DNA of 53,791 nucleotides, from assembly GCA_016287815.1 (NCBI GenBank), contig JAEEWW010000008.1, forward strand, positions 1 through 53,791, given 5' to 3'. Below the pieces are notes generated by a model. The model ran no database searches, had not been told where the DNA came from, and saw nothing but the letters and a program-made list of their open reading frames with translations. The stretch comes from Treponema sp. (lineage in GTDB: Bacteria; Spirochaetota; Spirochaetia; Treponematales; Treponemataceae). Shown piece after piece: positions 31,005 through 38,367 of the stretch; the first letter of the stretch is position 1; the number at the start of each line of letters is the position of its first letter. Made by a program: the position numbers and the translations under genes.

Positions 31005-33326
31005 ATGAACAATAAAAAAGTAATATTTGCATTTTTTGCAGCAATTTTTGTACCTTGCATGATTTTTTCAGCAGGTTCAGATAAAAATGGAATTGAAGAC
31101 AGTATTGGAATTATCCGTTATGGAATTTATGTAGGTTCAAATTCCGGCGGAGAAAATACACAGCGGCTTTTGTATGCCGAAACAGATGCAGTTTCTTTTC
31201 AAAAAACAATGACGGAAATTGGAGGAATTCCTGCGTCTAACGGAATTCTGCTTTTGGATCCGACAAAATCTGATTTAGATGACGCAATGGCAAGTGTTTC
31301 CAAAATGATAAATCAGAATAAAATTCGTTCCAAACGTTCAGAATTTGTTTTTTATTATTCCGGGCATTCGGACGAAAATTCCCTGCTTTTGGGAAATTCA
31401 AGCTACGGATATTCTGAATTAAAGGCTGCAATTTCTAATATTCCAAGCGATGTTCATGTTGTAATTCTTGATTCATGCTATTCAGGAAATTTTATCCGCA
31501 TAAAAGGCGGTCAGCGTAAAAAGCCATTTTTGATGGACGATTCTTCTGTAGTAAAAGGGCATGCATATCTTTCTTCCAGTTCTTCGCAGGAATTTGCGCA
31601 GGAATCGGCAGAAATAGGCTCTTCATTTTTTACGAATGCCCTGCTTACAGGCCTTAGAGGAGCGGCTGATTCTTCCGGTGATAAAAAAATTACATTGAAT
31701 GAACTTTATTCCTATGCTTTCAGCGAAACGCTTTCTAAAACGGAAAACAGTGGAGTAGGTCCTCAGCATCCGAATTATAATATTACTCTTGTCGGTTCAG
31801 GCGATTTGGTTTTGTCTGATATTTCAAATTCTGACAGCATGGTTCTTCTTTCTGCGGATTTGAACGGACAGGTTTTTATTCGTGACAGAAACGGAAAACT
31901 TATTTCAGAAATAAACAAGGTTAGCGATGTGCCGGTTTATCTTGCCCTTGAAAAAGGAGACTATTCTGCAACTGTCATTCAGAAGAAAGCAACCTTACAG
32001 GGAAACTTTTCTATAACGAATGGAAAAGTTTATGAGCTTTCTGAAAAATCATTCAGGCAGATTGCTACAGCTTCCAACCGCCTGCGCGGTACAGATAATG
32101 GCGGAAATTCTGACAGTGAAGGTTCCCAAGGTCGTGAATCCGGATCAGGCCGCGCCAACGGAAAAATTGCATTTGATTTATCTAAGGAAGAGAAATTTGT
32201 TCCTATCGAATTTTCATTTTTAATGAATGAGTTTTCAAGAAACTCTGGAAAAAGAATCGTTACGCCGTTTGCACTTTCTATTTTATATTCAAAAGTTTAT
32301 AGAGTTAACGGAGCAATGATAACTGTTGGCGTACAACAGGCCGATTATGTGCGCTTTGCACAAATTGCAGGCATCGGAAACTATACCAACGAATTTAACG
32401 GTGCGCAGATTGCAGGTATTTATAACACTACTCAGGATGGACAGGGGTTACAGGCAGCCGGTATTTATAACAATGTACAGGATATGCATGGAGTTCAGGC
32501 GGCAGGTATTTTTAATAATGCCAAGGAGCTCCATGGAATTCAGGCTGCCGGTATTGTTAATAAAGCAGATGAAGTTAAAGGAATTCAGGGCGCCGGTATC
32601 GTCAATATGGCAGGCAAGATGAAAGGAATTCAAGGTTCCGGCGTTGTTAATATTGCGAATGATATACATGGTATTCAGGGCTCTGGTGCTGTGAATATTG
32701 CAAAAAAAACAGAAGGTGTTCAGTGTTCTGGCGGTGTTAATGTTGCAAGAGAAGTTCATGGTGTTCAGCTTGGTTTTGTAAATATTGCCGACCAATTACA
32801 CGGACTTCAGATTGGTCTTTTAAATATCAGCAGAAACGGAGTTTTTGAACTGGGGTCTTCGTTTACTTCAAACAGAAATATACGTTTTACCTTTAATACC
32901 GGAAGCCAGTATCTTTACGGAATTTTAGGCGGTTCTGTAAGCGGAAAGTTCATGTTTAACGATTATGACGGAAAGCAGAAATTCAACGCAATTTACGGAA
33001 TTGGCACAAGACTTAGGAAGGGTAAATTCAATTTAGATTTTGAAGTAATCCGCATTGCAGAAAATGAAAGTTCTGATGACGATGAAGATGGTGATGATGC
33101 TTTTTCTGTATCTTTTACAAGTATTTTTGTTCCGACATTGCGTCTTTCTGCAGGATTTACACCTGTAAAGCATTTTAACATTTTTACAGGCTGTTCTTTC
33201 TCTTTTGATTACGGAGAAAGCGCGGATGTTTATAAAAATCTTGAAAAGAACCTTATAATTTACTGCAAGGATGATTTTAAAATCTTCCCGGAAATCGATT
33301 TAGGATTCCGCTTTACCATAAATTAA
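31005..33326 (+). CDS. Caspase-domain protein with 15-residue repeats and outer-membrane barrel
   Basis: The 773-residue exported protein starts with a signal peptide (MNNKKVIFAFFAAIFVPCMI, then FSAG). A C14 caspase/metacaspase domain (about 25-260) follows, with catalytic His121 in FVFYYSGHSD and Cys158 in VVILDSCYSGNF. After a linker comes a run of ten 15-residue repeats (about 453-608) of the form QAAGIVNKADEVKGI, similar to LA_2272-type spirochaete surface repeats. The last 165 residues alternate like beta strands and end in FRFTIN, as in an outer-membrane barrel. The ATG at 31005 (CGGAG upstream) is preferred to TTG 30960. Known bacterial caspases are mostly cytosolic; secretion and barrel fusion are unusual. 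Targets are unknown. Confidence 0.8.
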   Translation: MNNKKVIFAFFAAIFVPCMIFSAGSDKNGIEDSIGIIRYGIYVGSNSGGENTQRLLYAETDAVSFQKTMTEIGGIPASNGILLLDPTKSDLDDAMASVSKMINQNKIRSKRSEFVFYYSGHSDENSLLLGNSSYGYSELKAAISNIPSDVHVVILDSCYSGNFIRIKGGQRKKPFLMDDSSVVKGHAYLSSSSSQEFAQESAEIGSSFFTNALLTGLRGAADSSGDKKITLNELYSYAFSETLSKTENSGVGPQHPNYNITLVGSGDLVLSDISNSDSMVLLSADLNGQVFIRDRNGKLISEINKVSDVPVYLALEKGDYSATVIQKKATLQGNFSITNGKVYELSEKSFRQIATASNRLRGTDNGGNSDSEGSQGRESGSGRANGKIAFDLSKEEKFVPIEFSFLMNEFSRNSGKRIVTPFALSILYSKVYRVNGAMITVGVQQADYVRFAQIAGIGNYTNEFNGAQIAGIYNTTQDGQGLQAAGIYNNVQDMHGVQAAGIFNNAKELHGIQAAGIVNKADEVKGIQGAGIVNMAGKMKGIQGSGVVNIANDIHGIQGSGAVNIAKKTEGVQCSGGVNVAREVHGVQLGFVNIADQLHGLQIGLLNISRNGVFELGSSFTSNRNIRFTFNTGSQYLYGILGGSVSGKFMFNDYDGKQKFNAIYGIGTRLRKGKFNLDFEVIRIAENESSDDDEDGDDAFSVSFTSIFVPTLRLSAGFTPVKHFNIFTGCSFSFDYGESADVYKNLEKNLIIYCKDDFKIFPEIDLGFRFTIN
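32361..32832 (+). repeat. 45-bp in-frame repeats within the caspase-barrel gene
   Basis: About ten consecutive units of 45 bp encode the 15-residue pattern Q-x-x-G-(I/V)-x-N-(x)6-G-(I/V). The unit length is constant in the first nine copies and drops to 42 bp in the tenth. The nucleotide sequence has diverged while the amino-acid frame is conserved, so selection acts on the protein. Confidence 0.8.
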
Positions 33327-33350
33327 AAATTGAAAAAAAAGTGACAGTTT

Positions 33351-33388
33351 TTAAATCCTCGTGTGTCTAATAGATAACGAGGATTTAA
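33351..33388 (+). promoter_or_regulatory. Hairpin enclosing the ribosome site of the TonB-dependent receptor
   Basis: TTAAATCCTCGT (33351-33362) and ACGAGGATTTAA (33377-33388) form a perfect 12-bp stem with a 14-nt loop. The only Shine-Dalgarno sequence of the receptor gene (GAGG, 33379-33382) lies in the right arm, and the stem ends one base before the ATG at 33390. It should repress translation unless opened. No T-run follows, so it is not a terminator. Confidence 0.72.
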
Positions 33389-33389
33389 G

Positions 33390-35981
33390 ATGAAAAAATT
33401 ATTTTTGCTTATGCCTGTATTCATTTCTATGATGTCGTTTTCTTTTGCAGGCGATTTACGTTTCTTTGTTTCTGATAAGGAACTTGATTTACCTTTGGAA
33501 GGTGTACAGATTACCCTTGCAAAAGGCGGAAAAAACAATAAACAGTCTTCCGCAGAGCAGGAAAAAGCCGTAGTTTTTTCTGATGAAGACGGAAATGCCG
33601 TTTTAAGCATTCCTGATGAAATTACAAGCGGCGAGGTTCTGGCTTTTTTACCGGGCTATGAACTGGCTTCTGTAAAATTTAACGGCACGGAAAAAACAAT
33701 TGAAATTGCCATGTCAATTTCCAGTGTAATTGAAGGCAAAGAACTTGTTGTAAAGCGCGCCGCTCCGGATACAACAGAAGAAAAAGTTGGTATTTCTACC
33801 GTAATGACACAAGAAGAAATGAAAACAACTGCAAAAATCGGGCTTGTAGAAGATACAATGGCTTCTGTCCGTACTTTGCCGGGGGTTTCTTTTGGCGGTG
33901 TTCTCGGAACGGAACCTTCATTCCGTGGCGGCGCGCCTCGCGAAGCAGGATATCTTTTAGACGGAATGTACCTGTTGTTCCCGTACCATTGGGGCGGTTT
34001 GTTTTCATATTTTGCACCACAATTCGTAGATTCCATAAAACTTTCGCACGGAATTTTTTCTGCAAAATACGGCAGGGCTTCTTCAGGACTTCTGGAAGCT
34101 TCTTCTATAAAACCTGATTATGAAAACTTTCATGCTGATTTGGAATTTGCCACATGCTGTACGGATGCATTTTTCCAGATTCCTTTTGGAAAAGATGTTG
34201 GAGGAATGATTTTAGGGATTCACCTTTCTTATCTTGATACACTCAAATGGGCAGGTTTACTTGATGAAAGCACGGGAATTGAAAGAGCCCCGTATATCCG
34301 TGATTTCTTCTTCAAAACAAGTTTTACGCCTGTTCCGGAACTTGATGTTTCTGTTGTCGGTATATTTGGTACAGACGGCATCGGTTATAACCTTACGGAA
34401 GATGAAAAAAATATAAAAACCCATACAGTCCTTGATTATGATATGTATCAGGCCATTTTAGGAGCTAATATAAAATATCTTGCAAGTGACACGCTTCTTT
34501 TACATGGATTGCTTTCTTACAACGGAACATTTGAAGATACAGATTTAAATCAGACTGAAAGTGGAAGTGTGAAATTTAACACAGAATTTGTTGACCGCTT
34601 TGGTCCGAATGGAGAAGGCCTGCCTGGCGTTACCGCAGGTGCAAGTTATAGTCTTTCTGATTTTGACATCGATTATAAAGAAAAGATTAATAATCACCTT
34701 GTTACAGGCCGCTTTGAAAGTGAAATTGAACTTTCCGAAAAGCATCACTTATGTGTTGGTGCAGAAGAAACTTTTCAGGCTTCTGGCAGTGATAATTCAT
34801 TTAATGGCTGGGTTGAAACTAAAATCCCAGGTACAGCAGACGGCTACCTTTTTGAAAAGGTAGATTATTCAAAAAAAATAAATACAAACTGTATTTTTGA
34901 TCATGCAGTGTTTGCTTCATGGACATTTGGCGAAGATTCTGATTTTATGCAGAGCGAAGTAGGTCTTCGCGGAGAGTTTATAAGCCTGCATAATTTTGAT
35001 GACGATTATACTATAAACTTCGTTCCGGATCTTTGTCCGCGTGTAAGCGTAACTCTTACTCCATGGAAAGATATCGGCTCTCTTGAAAAAGCTTCCTTAA
35101 CATTTGGTTCAGGTTTGTTTTCTTCAATTCCGCGAGAAACAATGCTCTTTACAAAAGACATGGGCATAAAAAACTTTGACATAAAGGCAAACCGTGTTTT
35201 CACCGGGGTAATTGGTGCACAAGCCTCTCTTTATGGCGGCTGGAACTTTAAGCTTGAAGCATACGGCAAATATTATCTTTCCAGAATTTTCACTTATGAA
35301 AAAACTGAAATTCTTGGTGCTTTAACTCCGGGAAGCGCAAGACCAGTTGAAAGAGTGGTTGAAACTGATGGTAAAGGTTATGCCTTTGGAATTGATTCAA
35401 TGATAGAAAAGAAAATCGGCGGAAAATGGGATGGTTATGTATCTTATTCATACATTTATTCAAGACTGAAAAATCCTACTGATATAAAAAGCACTGAATA
35501 CGTAGAAACTGATAAAGGAACACCACTCAATGAATGGTATTATCCTAACTATCACAGGTTCCACACAATGAATCTTGTAAGCAATTTCCATTTTGGAAAA
35601 GGCTGGACATTTACTGTAAAGGGAACTGTTGCAACCGGTGCGCCAAAAGAAAAGGTTGGAGATGTTACCTGTTATGCAGCTTTTGCAGAAGATGGAAGTG
35701 TAATTCAGCGTTATACAAGAAGTTCTGTTTATAGCGATACTTTACGTACAAGTATTTCCTGTCCTATTGACTTACGTATTTCCCGTGAATGGAAGTCTAA
35801 GAGCGGAAAAGTAAGCAAGGAATTTTATTTTGGTGTTCAGGATGTTTTTGCTACGCTGTATACACCTAAGGGAGATAAGAGTTTCAATCATTACACCGGC
35901 GAAATGAGCGATGCTCCGGAAAATGCAGATTTTAGTCTTGGCATTCCTATTCCGTCATTCGGAATAATAATAAAATACTAA
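33390..35981 (+). CDS. TonB-dependent outer-membrane receptor
   Basis: The 863-residue protein has a signal peptide (ending SFSFAG), then a small carboxypeptidase-regulatory-like beta domain (about 22-110). A possible TonB box, GKELVVKRA, follows. The plug domain at about 130-235 has TLPGVSFGGVLGTEPSFRGGAPREAGYLLDG and AKYGRASSGLLEAS, the standard plug pattern. The rest is a large barrel of alternating strands ending FGIIIKY with a C-terminal aromatic. Such receptors import siderophores, vitamins or glycans using energy from TonB-ExbB-ExbD, all of which are encoded next. The ligand is not readable. Its position directly after the caspase-barrel gene suggests a joint outer-membrane function. 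Translation may be limited by the hairpin at 33351-33388. Confidence 0.88.
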   Translation: MKKLFLLMPVFISMMSFSFAGDLRFFVSDKELDLPLEGVQITLAKGGKNNKQSSAEQEKAVVFSDEDGNAVLSIPDEITSGEVLAFLPGYELASVKFNGTEKTIEIAMSISSVIEGKELVVKRAAPDTTEEKVGISTVMTQEEMKTTAKIGLVEDTMASVRTLPGVSFGGVLGTEPSFRGGAPREAGYLLDGMYLLFPYHWGGLFSYFAPQFVDSIKLSHGIFSAKYGRASSGLLEASSIKPDYENFHADLEFATCCTDAFFQIPFGKDVGGMILGIHLSYLDTLKWAGLLDESTGIERAPYIRDFFFKTSFTPVPELDVSVVGIFGTDGIGYNLTEDEKNIKTHTVLDYDMYQAILGANIKYLASDTLLLHGLLSYNGTFEDTDLNQTESGSVKFNTEFVDRFGPNGEGLPGVTAGASYSLSDFDIDYKEKINNHLVTGRFESEIELSEKHHLCVGAEETFQASGSDNSFNGWVETKIPGTADGYLFEKVDYSKKINTNCIFDHAVFASWTFGEDSDFMQSEVGLRGEFISLHNFDDDYTINFVPDLCPRVSVTLTPWKDIGSLEKASLTFGSGLFSSIPRETMLFTKDMGIKNFDIKANRVFTGVIGAQASLYGGWNFKLEAYGKYYLSRIFTYEKTEILGALTPGSARPVERVVETDGKGYAFGIDSMIEKKIGGKWDGYVSYSYIYSRLKNPTDIKSTEYVETDKGTPLNEWYYPNYHRFHTMNLVSNFHFGKGWTFTVKGTVATGAPKEKVGDVTCYAAFAEDGSVIQRYTRSSVYSDTLRTSISCPIDLRISREWKSKSGKVSKEFYFGVQDVFATLYTPKGDKSFNHYTGEMSDAPENADFSLGIPIPSFGIIIKY

Positions 35982-36024
35982 TTCAAATACTAAAAACGAA
36001 TGTAAAAAAAAATCGCCTGTAAAG

Positions 36025-36051
36025 TGACACTTTGGCAAAGCCAGAGTGTCA
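36025..36051 (+). terminator. Stem-loop after the receptor gene
   Basis: TGACACTTTGGC (36025-36036) and GCCAGAGTGTCA (36040-36051) form a 12-bp stem with one G-U pair and a 3-nt loop, followed by TATTTTA. It may partly end transcription between the receptor and exbB. A second small stem, GGGGC/GCCCC (36079-36097), lies just before the exbB ribosome site. Confidence 0.6.
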
Positions 36052-36113
36052 TATTTTATGTAGATGATGAATAAAAAAGGGGCTTTGCTGCTGCCCCGGG
36101 AGATTTTTGGAAA

Positions 36114-36734
36114 ATGGAAAAAGGTTTTAGTTTAATTGAATTGTTCAAACTGGGCGGCCCGTTCATGTGGGTACTTCTGGCATTCTCTGTAGCAACAATT
36201 GCTATTGTTATTGAACGTTGTATTTATCTTTCATGGCACGACTGCAAGGTAAGCCCTGTACGCGACAGGGTAAAAGCATTTTTAACCTTGGGTGATAGAG
36301 AAGGCGCAGAAGATTATCTTTCTTCCCTTACACATAAGCAGACAGTTGCTACAATTCTGCTTTCTCTTTTGCAGAATGCAAAATATGGTGAAAACCGCAT
36401 GGAACGGGCCGCCGAAGCCGAGGCTCAGGAACGTCTTAGAAGAATGGAAAACGGTTTTAATTATCTTACAGCCCTTTCTTCCCTTGCACCGCTTACAGGA
36501 TTTTTGGGAACAGTTTCGGGCATGATTGGTGCATTCCAGTCAATTGCTATGGCAACGGATGTAAACGCACAGCTTGTTGCAGGCGGAATTTACGAAGCTC
36601 TTATTACAACTGTTTTTGGTTTGATTATTGCAATTATTGCACTTGTAGCTTACAACCTTCTGATTCAGAAGGTTGACACTTTTGCAGCAGAAGCTTCAAA
36701 AGCTATCAATGATCTGGTTCCGGAACTTATATGA
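36114..36734 (+). CDS. exbB: ExbB/TolQ family proton channel subunit
   Basis: The 206-residue inner-membrane protein has three helices: about 15-35, 120-140 and 155-180. The conserved segment SSLAPLTGFLGTVSGMIGAF and GGIYEALITTVFGLIIAIIALVAYN place it in the MotA/TolQ/ExbB family, whose members form a pentamer that uses the proton gradient. The four-base overlap (ATGA) with the first exbD gene shows tight coupling. Context with TonB and a TonB-dependent receptor makes the ExbB rather than TolQ assignment likely. Confidence 0.9.
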   Translation: MEKGFSLIELFKLGGPFMWVLLAFSVATIAIVIERCIYLSWHDCKVSPVRDRVKAFLTLGDREGAEDYLSSLTHKQTVATILLSLLQNAKYGENRMERAAEAEAQERLRRMENGFNYLTALSSLAPLTGFLGTVSGMIGAFQSIAMATDVNAQLVAGGIYEALITTVFGLIIAIIALVAYNLLIQKVDTFAAEASKAINDLVPELI

Positions 36735-37132
36735 TTAAGCGTTTTGTAAGACACAAGGTTGAAGATGCCGGAAGTTCAGGTTCATTAAATGACCTTTCTT
36801 TTTTGCTGATAATATTTTTTATAGTTATTGCAGGTTTTAACGTAAATAAGGGTTTTCTGTTAAATCTTCCTTCTAAGGAAAAACCGCTCATTGTAAATAA
36901 TGAAGATATCATAAAATGTTCTTTATCAGCGGACGGAAGTATTTCTATGGACGGAAAACCTATCGCAATTGAAGACTTGTCAGGAAAAATAAGTGAAAAA
37001 CTTAAAGTCTGGCCGAATATGACTTTTCTTCTTACGATAAATCCTGAAACTCCGTATCAGAATGTAGTTGATGTAATTTCAACAGTAAGAAAACTAAAGG
37101 TTGAAAATTTTTCTTTCCGGCAGGAACAATAA
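36731..37132 (+). CDS. exbD: ExbD/TolR family protein, first copy
   Basis: The 133-residue protein has a short cytosolic tail, one membrane helix (LSFLLIIFFIVIAGFNV, about 22-40) preceded by the functional Asp21, and a periplasmic domain of ExbD/TolR fold. The Asp takes part in proton passage with ExbB. It overlaps exbB by four bases and is followed after 16 bp by a second exbD, so the complex may contain two different ExbD chains. Confidence 0.88.
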   Translation: MIKRFVRHKVEDAGSSGSLNDLSFLLIIFFIVIAGFNVNKGFLLNLPSKEKPLIVNNEDIIKCSLSADGSISMDGKPIAIEDLSGKISEKLKVWPNMTFLLTINPETPYQNVVDVISTVRKLKVENFSFRQEQ

Positions 37133-37148
37133 TTGGCAGGAGCATTAA

Positions 37149-37550
37149 ATGGTCAATATAAAAAAGAAACGCAGAAATCCGTCTATTACAACTTCTTCAA
37201 TGTCTGACATAGGATTTTTGCTTTTAATCTTCATCATGCTCATTTCCCTTATGAATCAGCGCTATGAAGAAAAAATCAATTATTCTGAAAGTAAAGCTTT
37301 GGAAAGAACTCAGGCTGAAGCGAATTTTGAAATCTGGGTTCAAAAAAACGGAATAATTTCTGCAGATGGCGTACAGCTTGACAGTTTAGGACTGGAACGT
37401 GCCATTGTAACTGCGATTGCAAAAGATCCTTCAGTACGGATTCATCTGATTGCCGATAAGGATACACCTTATAAATATGTAAATTCTGTTGTGGGTGTTT
37501 TACAGAGCCTTCAGCATAGAGTTGTAAGTTTTGTTGTGAAAGAAAAGTAG
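37149..37550 (+). CDS. exbD: ExbD/TolR family protein, second copy
   Basis: This 133-residue paralogue has a basic cytosolic start, membrane helix IGFLLLIFIMLISLM (about 21-36) with conserved Asp20 (SMSDIGF), and a periplasmic domain ending SLQHRVVSFVVKEK. Its sequence is clearly different from the first copy, so it is not a recent duplication. GGAG lies 8 nt before the ATG. Paired exbD genes are known from other TonB systems. Confidence 0.87.
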   Translation: MVNIKKKRRNPSITTSSMSDIGFLLLIFIMLISLMNQRYEEKINYSESKALERTQAEANFEIWVQKNGIISADGVQLDSLGLERAIVTAIAKDPSVRIHLIADKDTPYKYVNSVVGVLQSLQHRVVSFVVKEK

Positions 37551-37585
37551 ATTTATAAGTAGTAAGTTATATAAGGAAAAATAGA

Positions 37586-38200
37586 ATGAGCGAGGAAAAA
37601 ATAGCAGAAATTTCTAAGTTTGTGCGACCTGCAATTTTTGCATTTGTTTTGCTTCTTCATGCTGCGGCAATAGTTTTTATTAATTTTTCAAGCAGAGACG
37701 AAAATCCCCAGACAGATGAATTTGTTGAGGCAGAAGTTTTTAAACTTGTAGATATTCAGGAATATACACCGCCGCCTCCGGCTCCGGTTGAAAAAAGCGT
37801 TGTAAAAGTTGCTTCCCAGCCTAAGGCTGCAGAAAATATTATAGAAACCAAAGAAGAAGTTATGGAAGAAAAGCCTGCATCGGTAAATTCAGAACAAATT
37901 GAATATTTGCCGCAGCATAAAATTTCTTCTATTCCGGTTATTCCGTCACGAGAAGTGCTTTCCAGAATTGTTTATCCGTCGATGGCATTAAAACAGGGAA
38001 TAGAAGCGGTTGTTTATCTTGAACTTTTTATAGACAGTACCGGTTTAATAAAAAAAATAAAGGTACTAAAAGACCCTGGACATGGTTTTGCAGAAGCAGC
38101 CGTAAAAGCTCTTGAAGGATTAAAATGTATTCCGGCCAGAGCTAACGGCAAAAACTGCGCCGTAAAATACCGCTATCCTGTAAAATTTACATTGAACTAA
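37586..38200 (+). CDS. tonB: TonB family protein
   Basis: The 204-residue protein has an N-terminal membrane helix (about 16-34, FAFVLLLHAAAIVFINF, with the conserved His-containing face). A Pro-rich linker starts YTPPPPAPVEK, and a C-terminal TonB domain follows at about 120-204. That domain contains RIVYPSMALKQGIEAVVYLELFIDSTG, EAAVKALEGLKCIPARANGK and ends VKYRYPVKFTLN. It spans the periplasm to energise the outer-membrane receptor. It is the last gene before a terminator-like hairpin. Confidence 0.9.
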   Translation: MSEEKIAEISKFVRPAIFAFVLLLHAAAIVFINFSSRDENPQTDEFVEAEVFKLVDIQEYTPPPPAPVEKSVVKVASQPKAAENIIETKEEVMEEKPASVNSEQIEYLPQHKISSIPVIPSREVLSRIVYPSMALKQGIEAVVYLELFIDSTGLIKKIKVLKDPGHGFAEAAVKALEGLKCIPARANGKNCAVKYRYPVKFTLN

Positions 38201-38208
38201 TGTAAATG

Positions 38209-38244
38209 CCGCTATCGGGATATTTCACCGTATCCCCGTAGCGG
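38209..38244 (+). terminator. Imperfect terminator after tonB
   Basis: CCGCTATCGGGATA (38209-38222) pairs with TATCCCCGTAGCGG (38231-38244) over 14 positions with one mismatch and an 8-nt loop, followed by TCAATTATTTT. The T-run is interrupted, so read-through into the MMPL gene is possible. Confidence 0.65.
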
Positions 38245-38265
38245 TCAATTATTTTAAAATAAATT

Positions 38266-38362
38266 GCCTTAGATACTTGAAAAATATAACACTGTTATGT
38301 ATTATAACAAACAGAAGTTATATGTAGCTAACTTCTGCGAAAATTTTTCAAGTATTAAGGGC
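38266..38362 (+). promoter_or_regulatory. Riboswitch-like three-way junction before the MMPL gene
   Basis: ATACTTGAAAAAT (38273-38285) pairs perfectly with ATTTTTCAAGTAT (38343-38355). The helix can extend with GCCTTA (38266-38271) against TAAGGGC (38356-38362) with one bulge on each side. It encloses two hairpins, TGTTAT/ATAACA (38293-38298 with 38304-38309) and CAGAAGTTA/TAACTTCTG (38312-38320 with 38329-38337). The ribosome site AAGGG (38357-38361) of the gene at 38368 lies in the closing helix. I know no described riboswitch with this pattern; ligand or protein control is inference. Confidence 0.62.
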
Positions 38363-38367
38363 ATTAT

